From contig JADLCG010000286.1 in the NCBI GenBank assembly GCA_020847355.1, positions 1-6,149 on the forward strand: DNA of 6,149 bases, in the 5' to 3' direction. The stretch is from Anaerolineales bacterium (GTDB lineage Bacteria; Chloroflexota; Anaerolineae; Anaerolineales; Villigracilaceae). The notes under the pieces were generated by a model, which had not been told where the DNA came from, did no database searches, and saw nothing but the letters and a program-made list of their open reading frames with translations. Positions 1 to 6,144 of this stretch are shown here, in pieces. Position 1 is the first letter of the stretch. Every line of letters begins with the position of its first letter. Made by a program: the position numbers and the translations under genes.

Positions 1-573
1 GGCAAATCTACGATGATGAATACGCTGGGCTGTTTGGATCGTCCCACTTCCGGCGAATATATTCTGGATGGCGAATCCGTGGGCGAGATGAACGACGATC
101 AACTTGCCAGCGTGCGGAATCGCAAAGTCGGCTTTGTCTTTCAAAGCTTCAATTTGCTTTCGCGCCTCACGGCAATCGGCAATGTGGAATTGCCCTTGCG
201 CTATGCCGGTCTGACAGAGGGCCGGCGCGAGAAAGCCATCGCCTCGTTGGAAGCGGTGGGCTTGAAAGAACGCATGAAGCACAGACCCTTTGAGCTTTCC
301 GGCGGTCAGCAACAGCGCGTGGCTGTGGCGCGCGCGCTGGTCAACGATCCGGCGATTATCATGGCGGACGAGCCAACCGGAAATTTAGATTCAAAAGTTG
401 GGCAGGAAATTATGAATTTGCTCCTCAACTTGAACAGAGAACGCGGCACAACCTTAGTCATTGTGACGCACGACCCCGCGATTGCCGAACAAACTCAGCG
501 CGTCATTCGCCTGCGCGACGGTCTGCTCGAATCGGACGGCTATGCCGAACAAGCCGGAAAGAATAAACGATGA
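1..573 (+). CDS. ABC transporter ATP-binding protein, MacB/LolD type (5' end missing)
   Basis: This is the ATPase subunit of a MacB/LolD/YknY-type ABC transporter, which hydrolyses ATP at the inner face of the membrane to drive the FtsX-like permease encoded next. The frame is open from base 1 and begins inside Walker A (GKST is the first four codons), so about 40 N-terminal residues lie outside the window and the ATG at 13 is not the true start. Visible motifs, numbered from base 1, are the Q-loop glutamine (FVFQ, residue 48), the signature LSGGQQQR (99-106), Walker B with catalytic glutamate (IIMADE, E124), the D-loop GNLD (127-130) and the H-loop VTHD (H157). All are intact. The PTSGEY, NRKVGFVFQ and ADEPTGNLDS stretches are typical of the MacB/LolD subfamily. 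The stop overlaps the next ATG (ATGA, 570-573). In this family a MacA/YknX-like adaptor gene is often upstream, but that is outside view. The substrate cannot be read from sequence. Confidence 0.96.
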   Translation, partial: GKSTMMNTLGCLDRPTSGEYILDGESVGEMNDDQLASVRNRKVGFVFQSFNLLSRLTAIGNVELPLRYAGLTEGRREKAIASLEAVGLKERMKHRPFELSGGQQQRVAVARALVNDPAIIMADEPTGNLDSKVGQEIMNLLLNLNRERGTTLVIVTHDPAIAEQTQRVIRLRDGLLESDGYAEQAGKNKR

Positions 574-1832
574 ACTTTTCACAAGCTCTGCTTGAAGCGA
601 TAGAAAGTTTAAGCGGCAATAAACTCCGCTCCGGCTTAACCGTGCTGGGAATTGTCATCGGCGTGGCGGCGGTGATCGCCATGCTGGCGGTTGGTAATGG
701 GGCGCAAGCCTCCATTACCGGCTCAATCTCCAGCATCGGCACGAACCTGCTATTTGTCTTCAGCGGCGGACCCGATCAAGGTCCCGGCGGCGGACCAGGC
801 GGCGTTCAAAGAAGCGGGAATAATATCCGCCCGTTGACGCTGGCAGACGCCGAAGCCCTCAGCGATCCGCTTGCCGCTCCTTCGCTTGCGGCGGTGGCTT
901 CCGCTTTACAAGGTAATGGAACGATAACCTATGGCGGCGAAAAAACAAACACCTCGATTAATGGCGTAACGCCAACTTACTACACGGTTCGCAATCTGGA
1001 ATTGAGCGAAGGCGAATTCATCAACGAAGAACACCTGCTTGGAAATATGTCCGTTGCAGTGTTGGGACCAGAGACCGCCGATACGCTGTTTGGTCGTCAC
1101 GATGGCGTTGTGGGCGAAACGATTCGGATTGAAGGTCAGCCCTTTCGCGTGATCGGCGTTTTGGTCGCTAAAGGCGGCGGCGCATTTGGCAGTGAAGACG
1201 CGGGAGTCTACGTCCCATTCACCACCGCGCAAGCCCGCTTGATCAAGCGCGAATCGCGCGATCAAGTGGATATTATCTTCGCGCAAGCCGCCTCCGCCGA
1301 AGCCGTGCCAACCGCAGTGGAAGAAATTTCAGCCGTCCTGCGCCAACGTCATCGCACGGTCGTCGGCGCGGATGATTTCTCCGTCCTCACCCAACAAGAT
1401 TTTCTTTCCACCTTTTCCGCCATCACCAACGTCCTGACCGTTTTTCTCGGCGGCATCGCGGGCATTTCGCTTTTAGTCGGCGGCATTGGCATTATGAACA
1501 TCATGCTCGTCTCAGTCTCCGAACGCACGCGCGAAATTGGTTTACGCAAAGCGCTCGGCGCGCGTAAACGCGATATCCTTTTACAATTTCTCACCGAGTC
1601 GTCTTTGCTTAGTTTTCTGGGCGGGGTGATCGGCATCATCTTCGGCTGGCTGATTGCCTTCGTGATCGGGAAAATCGCGGCGGCGTCCGGGACGGATTTC
1701 ACGCCCATCGTGGGCAGTAACGCGATCATCCTTTCCACTAGCTTTTCAGCCGCCATCGGCTTATTCTTCGGGATTTATCCCGCCAGCCGCGCCGCCAACC
1801 TCGAACCAGTGGAAGCCTTACGGCACGAATAA
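570..1832 (+). CDS. MacB/FtsX-type ABC transporter permease
   Basis: Integral membrane partner of the preceding ATPase, 420 aa, in the MacB/YknZ class that moves substrates by mechanotransmission between membrane and extracytoplasmic side. The layout is N-terminal helix (about residues 22-42, after the NKLRSGLTVLGIVIG motif), a large extracytoplasmic MacB_PCD-like domain (about 45-275), then three helices (about 283-312, 340-369, 383-402) making the FtsX domain. The conserved cytoplasmic coupling segment (VSERTREIGLRKALGARKRDI, about 316-336) and the C-terminal YPASRAANLEPVEALRHE are textbook. A Gly/Pro-rich stretch lies at residues 66-78, just outside the first helix, where MacB permeases often have a variable Gly-rich loop. 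The ATPase is a separate gene rather than fused, as in YknYZ rather than E. coli MacB. The ATG overlaps the ATPase stop by four bases, and the stop overlaps the next ATG by one base. Substrate (peptide, lipoprotein, antibiotic) is unknown. Confidence 0.95.
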   Translation: MNFSQALLEAIESLSGNKLRSGLTVLGIVIGVAAVIAMLAVGNGAQASITGSISSIGTNLLFVFSGGPDQGPGGGPGGVQRSGNNIRPLTLADAEALSDPLAAPSLAAVASALQGNGTITYGGEKTNTSINGVTPTYYTVRNLELSEGEFINEEHLLGNMSVAVLGPETADTLFGRHDGVVGETIRIEGQPFRVIGVLVAKGGGAFGSEDAGVYVPFTTAQARLIKRESRDQVDIIFAQAASAEAVPTAVEEISAVLRQRHRTVVGADDFSVLTQQDFLSTFSAITNVLTVFLGGIAGISLLVGGIGIMNIMLVSVSERTREIGLRKALGARKRDILLQFLTESSLLSFLGGVIGIIFGWLIAFVIGKIAAASGTDFTPIVGSNAIILSTSFSAAIGLFFGIYPASRAANLEPVEALRHE

Positions 1833-2533
1833 TGTTGAAGCGTAAAAATATTTCTTGGATATTTCTCCTCGCCTTGGCGACTCAAGCCTGCGTCAAACTG
1901 CAAGTCATGTCGCCCGCGCAACTGACTCCGCAGACGCTGGATTCTGTTACTCAAGCAGTATCTACGCCCATGCAAAAACCAACCGCCACGCCGCGCCCCA
2001 CGCAGACTTTAGAATTGCCCACGCCCACCATCGCCTTAGCGGAAGTGACCATCACCGCCGTCAAAGGCAACCTCAACATTCGGCGCGGACCAGGCTTAGC
2101 GTACAACTCCATCGGCGTTTTATATGAAGGCACAAGCGCCACAATCATCGCGCATGACGTGCTAACCAAATGGGCGCAAATTCAAATCCCTAACTCAACT
2201 AAAACCGGCTGGGTTTCTGTGCTGACGAAATATTCGCAAATTACCGGCGATCTGGAAGCCTTGCCCGGCTTCACCACCAAAGAGTGGCCCATCACCGCCT
2301 ACTTGCGAAATTGCACGCATCATCAAATGTATATCATGCCCGGCGAAATTATTTTGCCGTCTTCTTATGCCATCCCTGAAAATGAAATTTGGCTCAACCC
2401 GGGGCATTACTTTGTTTACGATTTTGACCTGCCCAACCTGCCCGAAGTCAAAGAGTTTGAAATCCGCGAAGGGCAGGAAGTTGAAATTGTCGAGGATGGT
2501 TCCGGCGAACGGCGCTTATGCCCAAAGGGATGA
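1832..2533 (+). CDS. SH3b-domain lipoprotein coupled to the ABC exporter
   Basis: A 233-aa predicted surface lipoprotein. Residues 1-20 form a signal peptide (Lys/Arg-rich start, then a hydrophobic run) ending in ATQAC. Cys20 would be the lipidated residue, although Thr at -3 is weaker than the usual Leu/Val/Ile, so the lipobox is imperfect. A Thr/Pro-rich tether (about 45-67) leads to a bacterial SH3 domain (about 71-134) recognisable by VKGNLNIRRGPGLAYNSIGVLYEG and the closing TGWVSVLTKY. Such domains commonly bind peptidoglycan or act as scaffolds. The remaining roughly 85 residues (about 145-233) match no family I can name; they look beta-rich and contain two cysteines (161, 230) that could form a disulfide outside the cell. 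The TAATG overlap with the permease gene suggests translational coupling and hence a job with the exporter, for example as an envelope anchor, but that is inference. The SH3b call is firm; the C-terminal region is not assigned. Confidence 0.88.
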   Translation: MLKRKNISWIFLLALATQACVKLQVMSPAQLTPQTLDSVTQAVSTPMQKPTATPRPTQTLELPTPTIALAEVTITAVKGNLNIRRGPGLAYNSIGVLYEGTSATIIAHDVLTKWAQIQIPNSTKTGWVSVLTKYSQITGDLEALPGFTTKEWPITAYLRNCTHHQMYIMPGEIILPSSYAIPENEIWLNPGHYFVYDFDLPNLPEVKEFEIREGQEVEIVEDGSGERRLCPKG

Positions 2534-2559
2534 CAATTCCCCGCTTCTTACGATACAAT
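2530..2559 (+). promoter_or_regulatory. Putative promoter for the dehydrogenase gene, likely leaderless
   Basis: A -35-like ATGACA (2530-2535, five of six consensus bases) and a -10-like TACAAT (2554-2559, five of six) are separated by 18 bp. The expected transcription start is about 2566, within a base of the dehydrogenase ATG at 2567, and no Shine-Dalgarno sequence precedes that ATG. The -35 overlaps the TGA of the upstream lipoprotein gene. This is inferred from consensus matching only. Confidence 0.55.
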
Positions 2560-2566
2560 CAAGATT

Positions 2567-3508
2567 ATGTCCCCATTCAAAATCCTTATCACCGACGGCT
2601 TGGATGAAAGCGGACAAGCTGTCCTACGTTCCTCTCACCAGGTAGATGACCGCACTGGTATTTCCGCAGAGGACCTGCTCAAGGTCATCCCCGAATATGA
2701 CGCATTAATCGTTCGTGGACGTACAAAAGTGAACGCCGCTGTTTTTCAAGCGGCGGTTAACTTAAAAGTAGTTGGGCGCGCCGGCGTTGGCGTGGATAAC
2801 ATTGACCTTGAAAGCGCCAAACAAAAAGGCGTGGCAGTCGTCAATGCGCCGCTCTCAACTTCCTTAGCCGTTGCCGAATTGACCTTTGGCTTAATGCTCG
2901 CCTTAGCGCGCGAAATTCCGCGCGCCGACGCCGCCATGAAGCAAGGTCAATGGATCAAGAAAGAATTGGAAGGCGTGGAACTGAACGGCAAAACGCTCGG
3001 CGTAATTGGCTTTGGGCGCATCGGCGTGGAAGTGGGCAAGCGCGCCGCCGCCTTCGGGATGAATGTCATCGCCTACGATCCGCTCCTCGAAGCTGACGAA
3101 ATCAAACGTCGCGGAGCCGAGCCGCAAGCGCTGGATGATCTTTACGCCTCTGCTGATTTCATCTCCCTGCATCTGCCGCTCAGCATCCAAACCCGCGATA
3201 TGGTTGGCGCGAAAGCCTTCTCGCAAATGAAAGACGGCGTGCGTTTGGTTTGCGCGGCGCGCGGCGGAATTATTGACGAAAAGGAATTGGTCAAAGCCCT
3301 CAACAGCGGCAAAGTGGCTGGCGCCGCGCTGGACGTTTTCACCGAAGAGCCGCCCGGAAAAACTGAAACTGTTTTACACCCGCGCGTGATCGGCACGCCG
3401 CATGTTGGCGCGCAAACCGCCGAAGCGCAATCTCGCGCTGGCGATGATATCGCCTCTGAAGTTCTCAACGGCTTGGAAGGCAAGCCGCTCCGCTGGAAAG
3501 TGGCTTAA
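2567..3508 (+). CDS. serA: D-3-phosphoglycerate dehydrogenase-like 2-hydroxyacid dehydrogenase, short form
   Basis: A 313-aa cytoplasmic NAD-dependent D-2-hydroxyacid dehydrogenase, most likely the enzyme oxidising 3-phosphoglycerate to 3-phosphohydroxypyruvate at the first step of serine synthesis. The N-terminal substrate half carries VRGRTKV (49-55) and GRAGVGVDNID (70-80), the usual PGDH pattern. The nucleotide fold has GFGRIG (148-153), with Asp171 after the second strand (AYD) favouring NAD over NADP. The catalytic triad is present: Arg232 in AARGGIIDE, Glu261 in DVFTEEPP and His279 in TPHVGAQTAEAQ. The protein ends right after the catalytic domain, so the C-terminal regulatory ACT domain (and intervening domain) of longer SerA proteins is absent, implying no ACT-mediated serine feedback. 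MSPFKILITDGLDESG is a normal family N-terminus and supports the ATG at 2567, which lacks a Shine-Dalgarno sequence. Another 2-hydroxyacid substrate remains possible, so the gene symbol is provisional. Confidence 0.88.
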   Translation: MSPFKILITDGLDESGQAVLRSSHQVDDRTGISAEDLLKVIPEYDALIVRGRTKVNAAVFQAAVNLKVVGRAGVGVDNIDLESAKQKGVAVVNAPLSTSLAVAELTFGLMLALAREIPRADAAMKQGQWIKKELEGVELNGKTLGVIGFGRIGVEVGKRAAAFGMNVIAYDPLLEADEIKRRGAEPQALDDLYASADFISLHLPLSIQTRDMVGAKAFSQMKDGVRLVCAARGGIIDEKELVKALNSGKVAGAALDVFTEEPPGKTETVLHPRVIGTPHVGAQTAEAQSRAGDDIASEVLNGLEGKPLRWKVA

Positions 3509-3530
3509 AGGACAAAAAATCTAAAAACTT

Positions 3531-3534
3531 GGAG
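3531..3534 (+). promoter_or_regulatory. Shine-Dalgarno site of the carboxypeptidase gene
   Basis: GGAG lies five bases before the ATG at 3540 and fixes that start. It is the only clear Shine-Dalgarno sequence at a gene start in the window; the other starts are overlapped by an upstream stop or lack one. The 31-bp gap after the dehydrogenase has no terminator, so the two genes are probably cotranscribed. Confidence 0.8.
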
Positions 3535-3539
3535 AACCT

Positions 3540-5033
3540 ATGTCTGAAAAACTGAATCAACTCAAAGAGATTCTCGGCGAAGTCTCCGATCTAAATCACG
3601 CCGCCGGCGTTTTAAGCTGGGATCAAAATGTGAACATGCCGCCGCTGGGCGGCGAGGCGCGCGGTCAGCAAATGGCTACGCTTGGCAAGATCGCGCAGGA
3701 AAAATTTACCGACGACCGCGTTGGCAAACTGCTCGACGAACTAAAAAGCCAATTCCCGCCCGCTTCAGACGAAGCGAATATGGTCCGCGTCGCGGCGCGC
3801 AATTACGATAAGGCGAAGCGCGTCCCTGCGGAATTTGTCGCCGAGCAAGCCGTTGCCACCGCCAAAGCCTTTGACGCCTGGGTGACCGCCAAAGGCAAAT
3901 CGGATTTCGCGCTCTTCCAACCGCACCTTGAAAGAATGGTTGAGTTGGTTCAGCGTTACATCTCATTCTTTCCGGCGGGCAATCATCCATACGATACCCT
4001 GCTGGACGATTACGAACCCGGCATGAAGACTTCCGAAGTGCAGGAAATCTTCAGCGCCCTGCGCCCCAAACAAGTGGATTTGATCAAGAAAATCAAAGCC
4101 GCCAAACAAGTCAAAGCCGATTTTCTGCATAAAAAATACAACGAGAAAAAAGTTTGGGATTTCAGCGAAACCATCATCTCCCAATTTGGTTACGATTGGC
4201 AACGCGGAAGGCAGGATAAAGCGCCGCACCCGTTTGAAACCTCCTTCAGCGTGAACGATGTGCGTATCACCAACCGCTTTGAAGCGGATAATCCGCTCGC
4301 CACGTTATTCAGCGCCATGCACGAAGCTGGGCACGCAATGTACGAGCAAGGCGTGAACCCGGCATACGAAAGAACTTCGCTGGCTAACGGCGTTTCTTTA
4401 GCTGTCCACGAATCGCAATCGCGCATGTGGGAAAATTTAGTCGGGCGCTCGCTCCCATTTTGGGAATATTTCCTCCCGCAATTGAAAAAGGCATTCCCCA
4501 CCCAGTTAGCTGGCGTGAACGTAAAATCCTTCTATAAAGCCGTCAATAAAGTGGAGCCGACCTTCATTCGCGTCAACGCGGACGAGGCGACCTACAACCT
4601 GCACATCATGCTCCGCTTGGAAATTGAGATTGGCATGGTGGACGGCACGATGAAGGTCAAAGATCTGCCCGAAATTTGGAACGCCAAAATGCAAGAATAT
4701 CTCGGCATTACCCCGCCGGATAATGCGCGCGGCGTTTTGCAGGATGTGCATTGGTCGAGCGGCTTGATTGGTTACTTCTCCACTTACGCGCTGGGCAACC
4801 TCGTCTCCGCGCAATTGTGGGAGAAAATCAACAAAGATATTAAGAACCTCGACGACCAAATTCGCAAAGGTCAATTTGATGCGCTCTTGGCTTGGTTGCG
4901 CGAGAAAATCCATGTGCATGGTCGCAAATACGATCCGCAGGATTTGGTTCAAAAAATCACCGGCTCCAAAATTGATTCAGCCGCATATACGCGCTATCTC
5001 ACCCGCAAATATTCCGATATTTACGGGCTATAA
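3540..5033 (+). CDS. M32 family metallocarboxypeptidase (carboxypeptidase Taq)
   Basis: A 497-aa metal-dependent carboxypeptidase of peptidase family M32, which removes C-terminal amino acids from peptides with broad specificity. The length is normal for the family (about 500 aa). Family motifs appear in order: HPF (230-232), DVRIT (240-244), the zinc site HEAGH (261-265, metal ligands His261 and His265, catalytic Glu262), HESQ (290-293, third metal ligand Glu291), IRVNADE (343-349) and GVLQDVHW (398-405). The N-terminus (LSWDQN followed by MPP and GGEARGQQMATL) also matches the family, and the GGAG upstream supports the ATG at 3540. No signal peptide or membrane segment is visible, so it should be cytoplasmic and probably takes part in peptide recycling. 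It follows the dehydrogenase by 31 bp and is followed by a strong terminator, so it closes that transcription unit. The link between serine synthesis and peptide turnover may be merely positional. Confidence 0.97.
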   Translation: MSEKLNQLKEILGEVSDLNHAAGVLSWDQNVNMPPLGGEARGQQMATLGKIAQEKFTDDRVGKLLDELKSQFPPASDEANMVRVAARNYDKAKRVPAEFVAEQAVATAKAFDAWVTAKGKSDFALFQPHLERMVELVQRYISFFPAGNHPYDTLLDDYEPGMKTSEVQEIFSALRPKQVDLIKKIKAAKQVKADFLHKKYNEKKVWDFSETIISQFGYDWQRGRQDKAPHPFETSFSVNDVRITNRFEADNPLATLFSAMHEAGHAMYEQGVNPAYERTSLANGVSLAVHESQSRMWENLVGRSLPFWEYFLPQLKKAFPTQLAGVNVKSFYKAVNKVEPTFIRVNADEATYNLHIMLRLEIEIGMVDGTMKVKDLPEIWNAKMQEYLGITPPDNARGVLQDVHWSSGLIGYFSTYALGNLVSAQLWEKINKDIKNLDDQIRKGQFDALLAWLREKIHVHGRKYDPQDLVQKITGSKIDSAAYTRYLTRKYSDIYGL

Positions 5034-5048
5034 TTTGAATTGACCAAC

Positions 5049-5081
5049 AAGATGCCCGCTCGTTTGGGCATCTTTTCTTTT
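5049..5081 (+). terminator. Rho-independent terminator after the carboxypeptidase gene
   Basis: A perfect 9-bp inverted repeat, AAGATGCCC (5049-5057) and GGGCATCTT (5066-5074), encloses an 8-base loop and runs into TTTTCTTTT (5073-5081). It begins 15 bases after the carboxypeptidase stop. The T tract is on the + strand only; on the reverse strand the tract after the stem is just TTGTT, so it acts mainly for rightward transcription. Its T tract ends five bases before the next gene's ATG. Confidence 0.9.
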
Positions 5082-5085
5082 GACA

Positions 5086-6021
5086 ATGATCAAACGCAAA
5101 ATTTTTCTCTTCGCCTCTTTACTGACGCTGATAGCGGCTTGCTCGCCAACGGCAAATTCGGCGCCGACAGCCTACCCGCCGGAATATATTCCCACCGTAG
5201 TGGCGCTCACCGGTCAAGCCATCTTCGCCACGGCCGATGCGCTCACGGCGGCAGTTGTGCCAACCCAAACTGCCTTACCGACTGAAACGCCGATCCCCGC
5301 TACGGCTTTGCCCAGCCCCACGCCCACCTTTGCCCCCGGCTTTACTAAATTCGCTCAAATTCGTTTTCTTTCGCCGGGACCGATGTCCAGCGTGATTTCT
5401 CCGCTTAAATTGCAAGTGATTATCGTTTCAGGCGAAAGCGAAATTGTCAAAGTGGATTTGCTCGGAGAAAACGGACGCCTGCTTCAGCGCGGCATTGAGC
5501 GCGTTAATCGCAACCCCAGCGGCGGCAACTATCGCAGTTTTGAAATGGAGTTTGAGATTCGCGCCGTCTCAGAAAATGGTTATATTCGCATCAGCTCAAA
5601 AGACGATCATGGGCGTATTCAAGCTTTGAATACTATGCCGGTTTTGCTCTATTCCATTGGCGACGCGCAAATTAATCCGGTTGGAAATATGATTTACGAG
5701 CGCGTTTCTTTGGACGGGTTGCGTGATGGCGACGAAGTCAGCGGGGGAGTGGTCAACCTCAAAGGCATGATCTGGCCCGTAAATGAAACCCCCGTCTTTG
5801 TAGAAATGCTCAAAGAGGACGGCACGCCGATAAGTTCGCGCGTGTTGAATTTCAACGGCACAGAGACTCAGCCTTTTGAAACCACCCTGCCGTATAAAAT
5901 CACCGAACCCACGCCAGTGCGCCTGACCTTTCGTCAGGATAGCCCAGCCCTGAGCAACAGCGATCCGGACTTAAAACAGTTGGTTTATGTGTACACATTA
6001 GAGTTATTACTCAACCCTTAA
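5086..6021 (+). CDS. Thr/Pro-linker lipoprotein of unknown function
   Basis: A 311-aa predicted lipoprotein. The signal peptide MIKRKIFLF...LLTLIAAC has a good lipobox (LIAAC) with Cys19, the only cysteine, as lipid anchor. A probable short helix (about 32-56) and a Thr/Pro-rich tether (about 57-84) follow. The exported part looks like two beta-sandwich modules: about 90-190, opening IRFLSPGPMSSVISPLKLQV, and about 204-308, with DGDEVSGGVVNLKGMIWP. The 'SP...V.SP' opening and alternating strands recall Ig-like modules such as Gmad2, but I cannot assign a family. A TTG at 5080 in the same frame would add two residues; the ATG at 5086 is preferred because it gives a standard signal peptide, although neither has a Shine-Dalgarno sequence. 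The gene begins immediately after the terminator's T tract, so how it is transcribed is unclear. It resembles the other lipoprotein here in architecture but not in domain content. Confidence 0.87.
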   Translation: MIKRKIFLFASLLTLIAACSPTANSAPTAYPPEYIPTVVALTGQAIFATADALTAAVVPTQTALPTETPIPATALPSPTPTFAPGFTKFAQIRFLSPGPMSSVISPLKLQVIIVSGESEIVKVDLLGENGRLLQRGIERVNRNPSGGNYRSFEMEFEIRAVSENGYIRISSKDDHGRIQALNTMPVLLYSIGDAQINPVGNMIYERVSLDGLRDGDEVSGGVVNLKGMIWPVNETPVFVEMLKEDGTPISSRVLNFNGTETQPFETTLPYKITEPTPVRLTFRQDSPALSNSDPDLKQLVYVYTLELLLNP

Positions 6022-6026
6022 AAGAG

Positions 6027-6054
6027 TTTACAAAATAAATTGAAATGGTATAAT
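6027..6054 (+). promoter_or_regulatory. Promoter of the tRNA-Pro gene
   Basis: TTTACA (6027-6032, five of six consensus bases) and a perfect TATAAT (6049-6054) are 16 bp apart, with an extended -10 TG at 6046-6047. The predicted start is near 6061, leaving about 10 bases of 5' leader for RNase P to remove before the tRNA begins at 6071. It lies just after the lipoprotein stop, so the tRNA has its own promoter. Confidence 0.85.
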
Positions 6055-6070
6055 TCGCGGGCTATGCTTT

Positions 6071-6144
6071 CGGGGTGTGGCTCAGACCGGTAGAGCGCGC
6101 GGTTCGGGTCCGCGAGGTCCCGGGTTCAAATCCCGGCACCCCGA
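6071..6144 (+). tRNA. tRNA-Pro (anticodon CGG)
   Basis: A complete 74-nt cloverleaf. The acceptor stem is CGGGGTG (6071-6077) with CACCCCG (6137-6143), seven perfect pairs. The D stem is GCTC/GAGC (6080-6083, 6093-6096) with a nine-base loop containing GG. The anticodon stem is CGCGG/CCGCG (6098-6102, 6110-6114) around the loop TTCGGGT, giving anticodon CGG at 6105-6107 with G at position 37. The variable loop has five bases, and the T stem is CCGGG/CCCGG with loop TTCAAAT. The C1-G72 pair and discriminator A73 (6144) are the known identity elements of bacterial tRNA-Pro and confirm the assignment. It reads CCG codons. The bases after the discriminator are CAAGA, so CCA is not encoded and must be added by tRNA nucleotidyltransferase. 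Confidence 0.97.

Noticed and set aside
765..806. Gly/Pro-rich stretch in the permease as a possible inserted repeat
   Set aside because: MacB-type permeases commonly have a variable Gly-rich loop just outside the first membrane helix, so this is within normal family variation.
2734..2755. Hairpin CGCCGCT / AGCGGCG with a T-containing loop
   Set aside because: It sits in the middle of the dehydrogenase coding sequence, has no T tract after the stem, and codes for ordinary conserved-region residues, so it is probably chance.
4506..4952. Reverse-strand open frame of 148 codons inside the carboxypeptidase gene
   Set aside because: It lies wholly within a textbook M32 gene, its translation shows no recognisable motif, and no promoter or Shine-Dalgarno site precedes it. 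It is a shadow of GC-leaning codon use. The same holds for the 126-codon reverse frame at 906-1286 inside the permease gene.
5040..5285. Alternative 81-codon forward frame across the terminator and lipoprotein signal region
   Set aside because: It reads through the terminator hairpin, lacks recognisable features, and overlaps the lipoprotein gene whose signal peptide and lipobox are clear.
6064..6093. ATG just after the tRNA promoter opening a nine-codon frame
   Set aside because: It runs into the tRNA D arm and stops at TAG there; the overlap with a perfect tRNA makes a peptide very unlikely.
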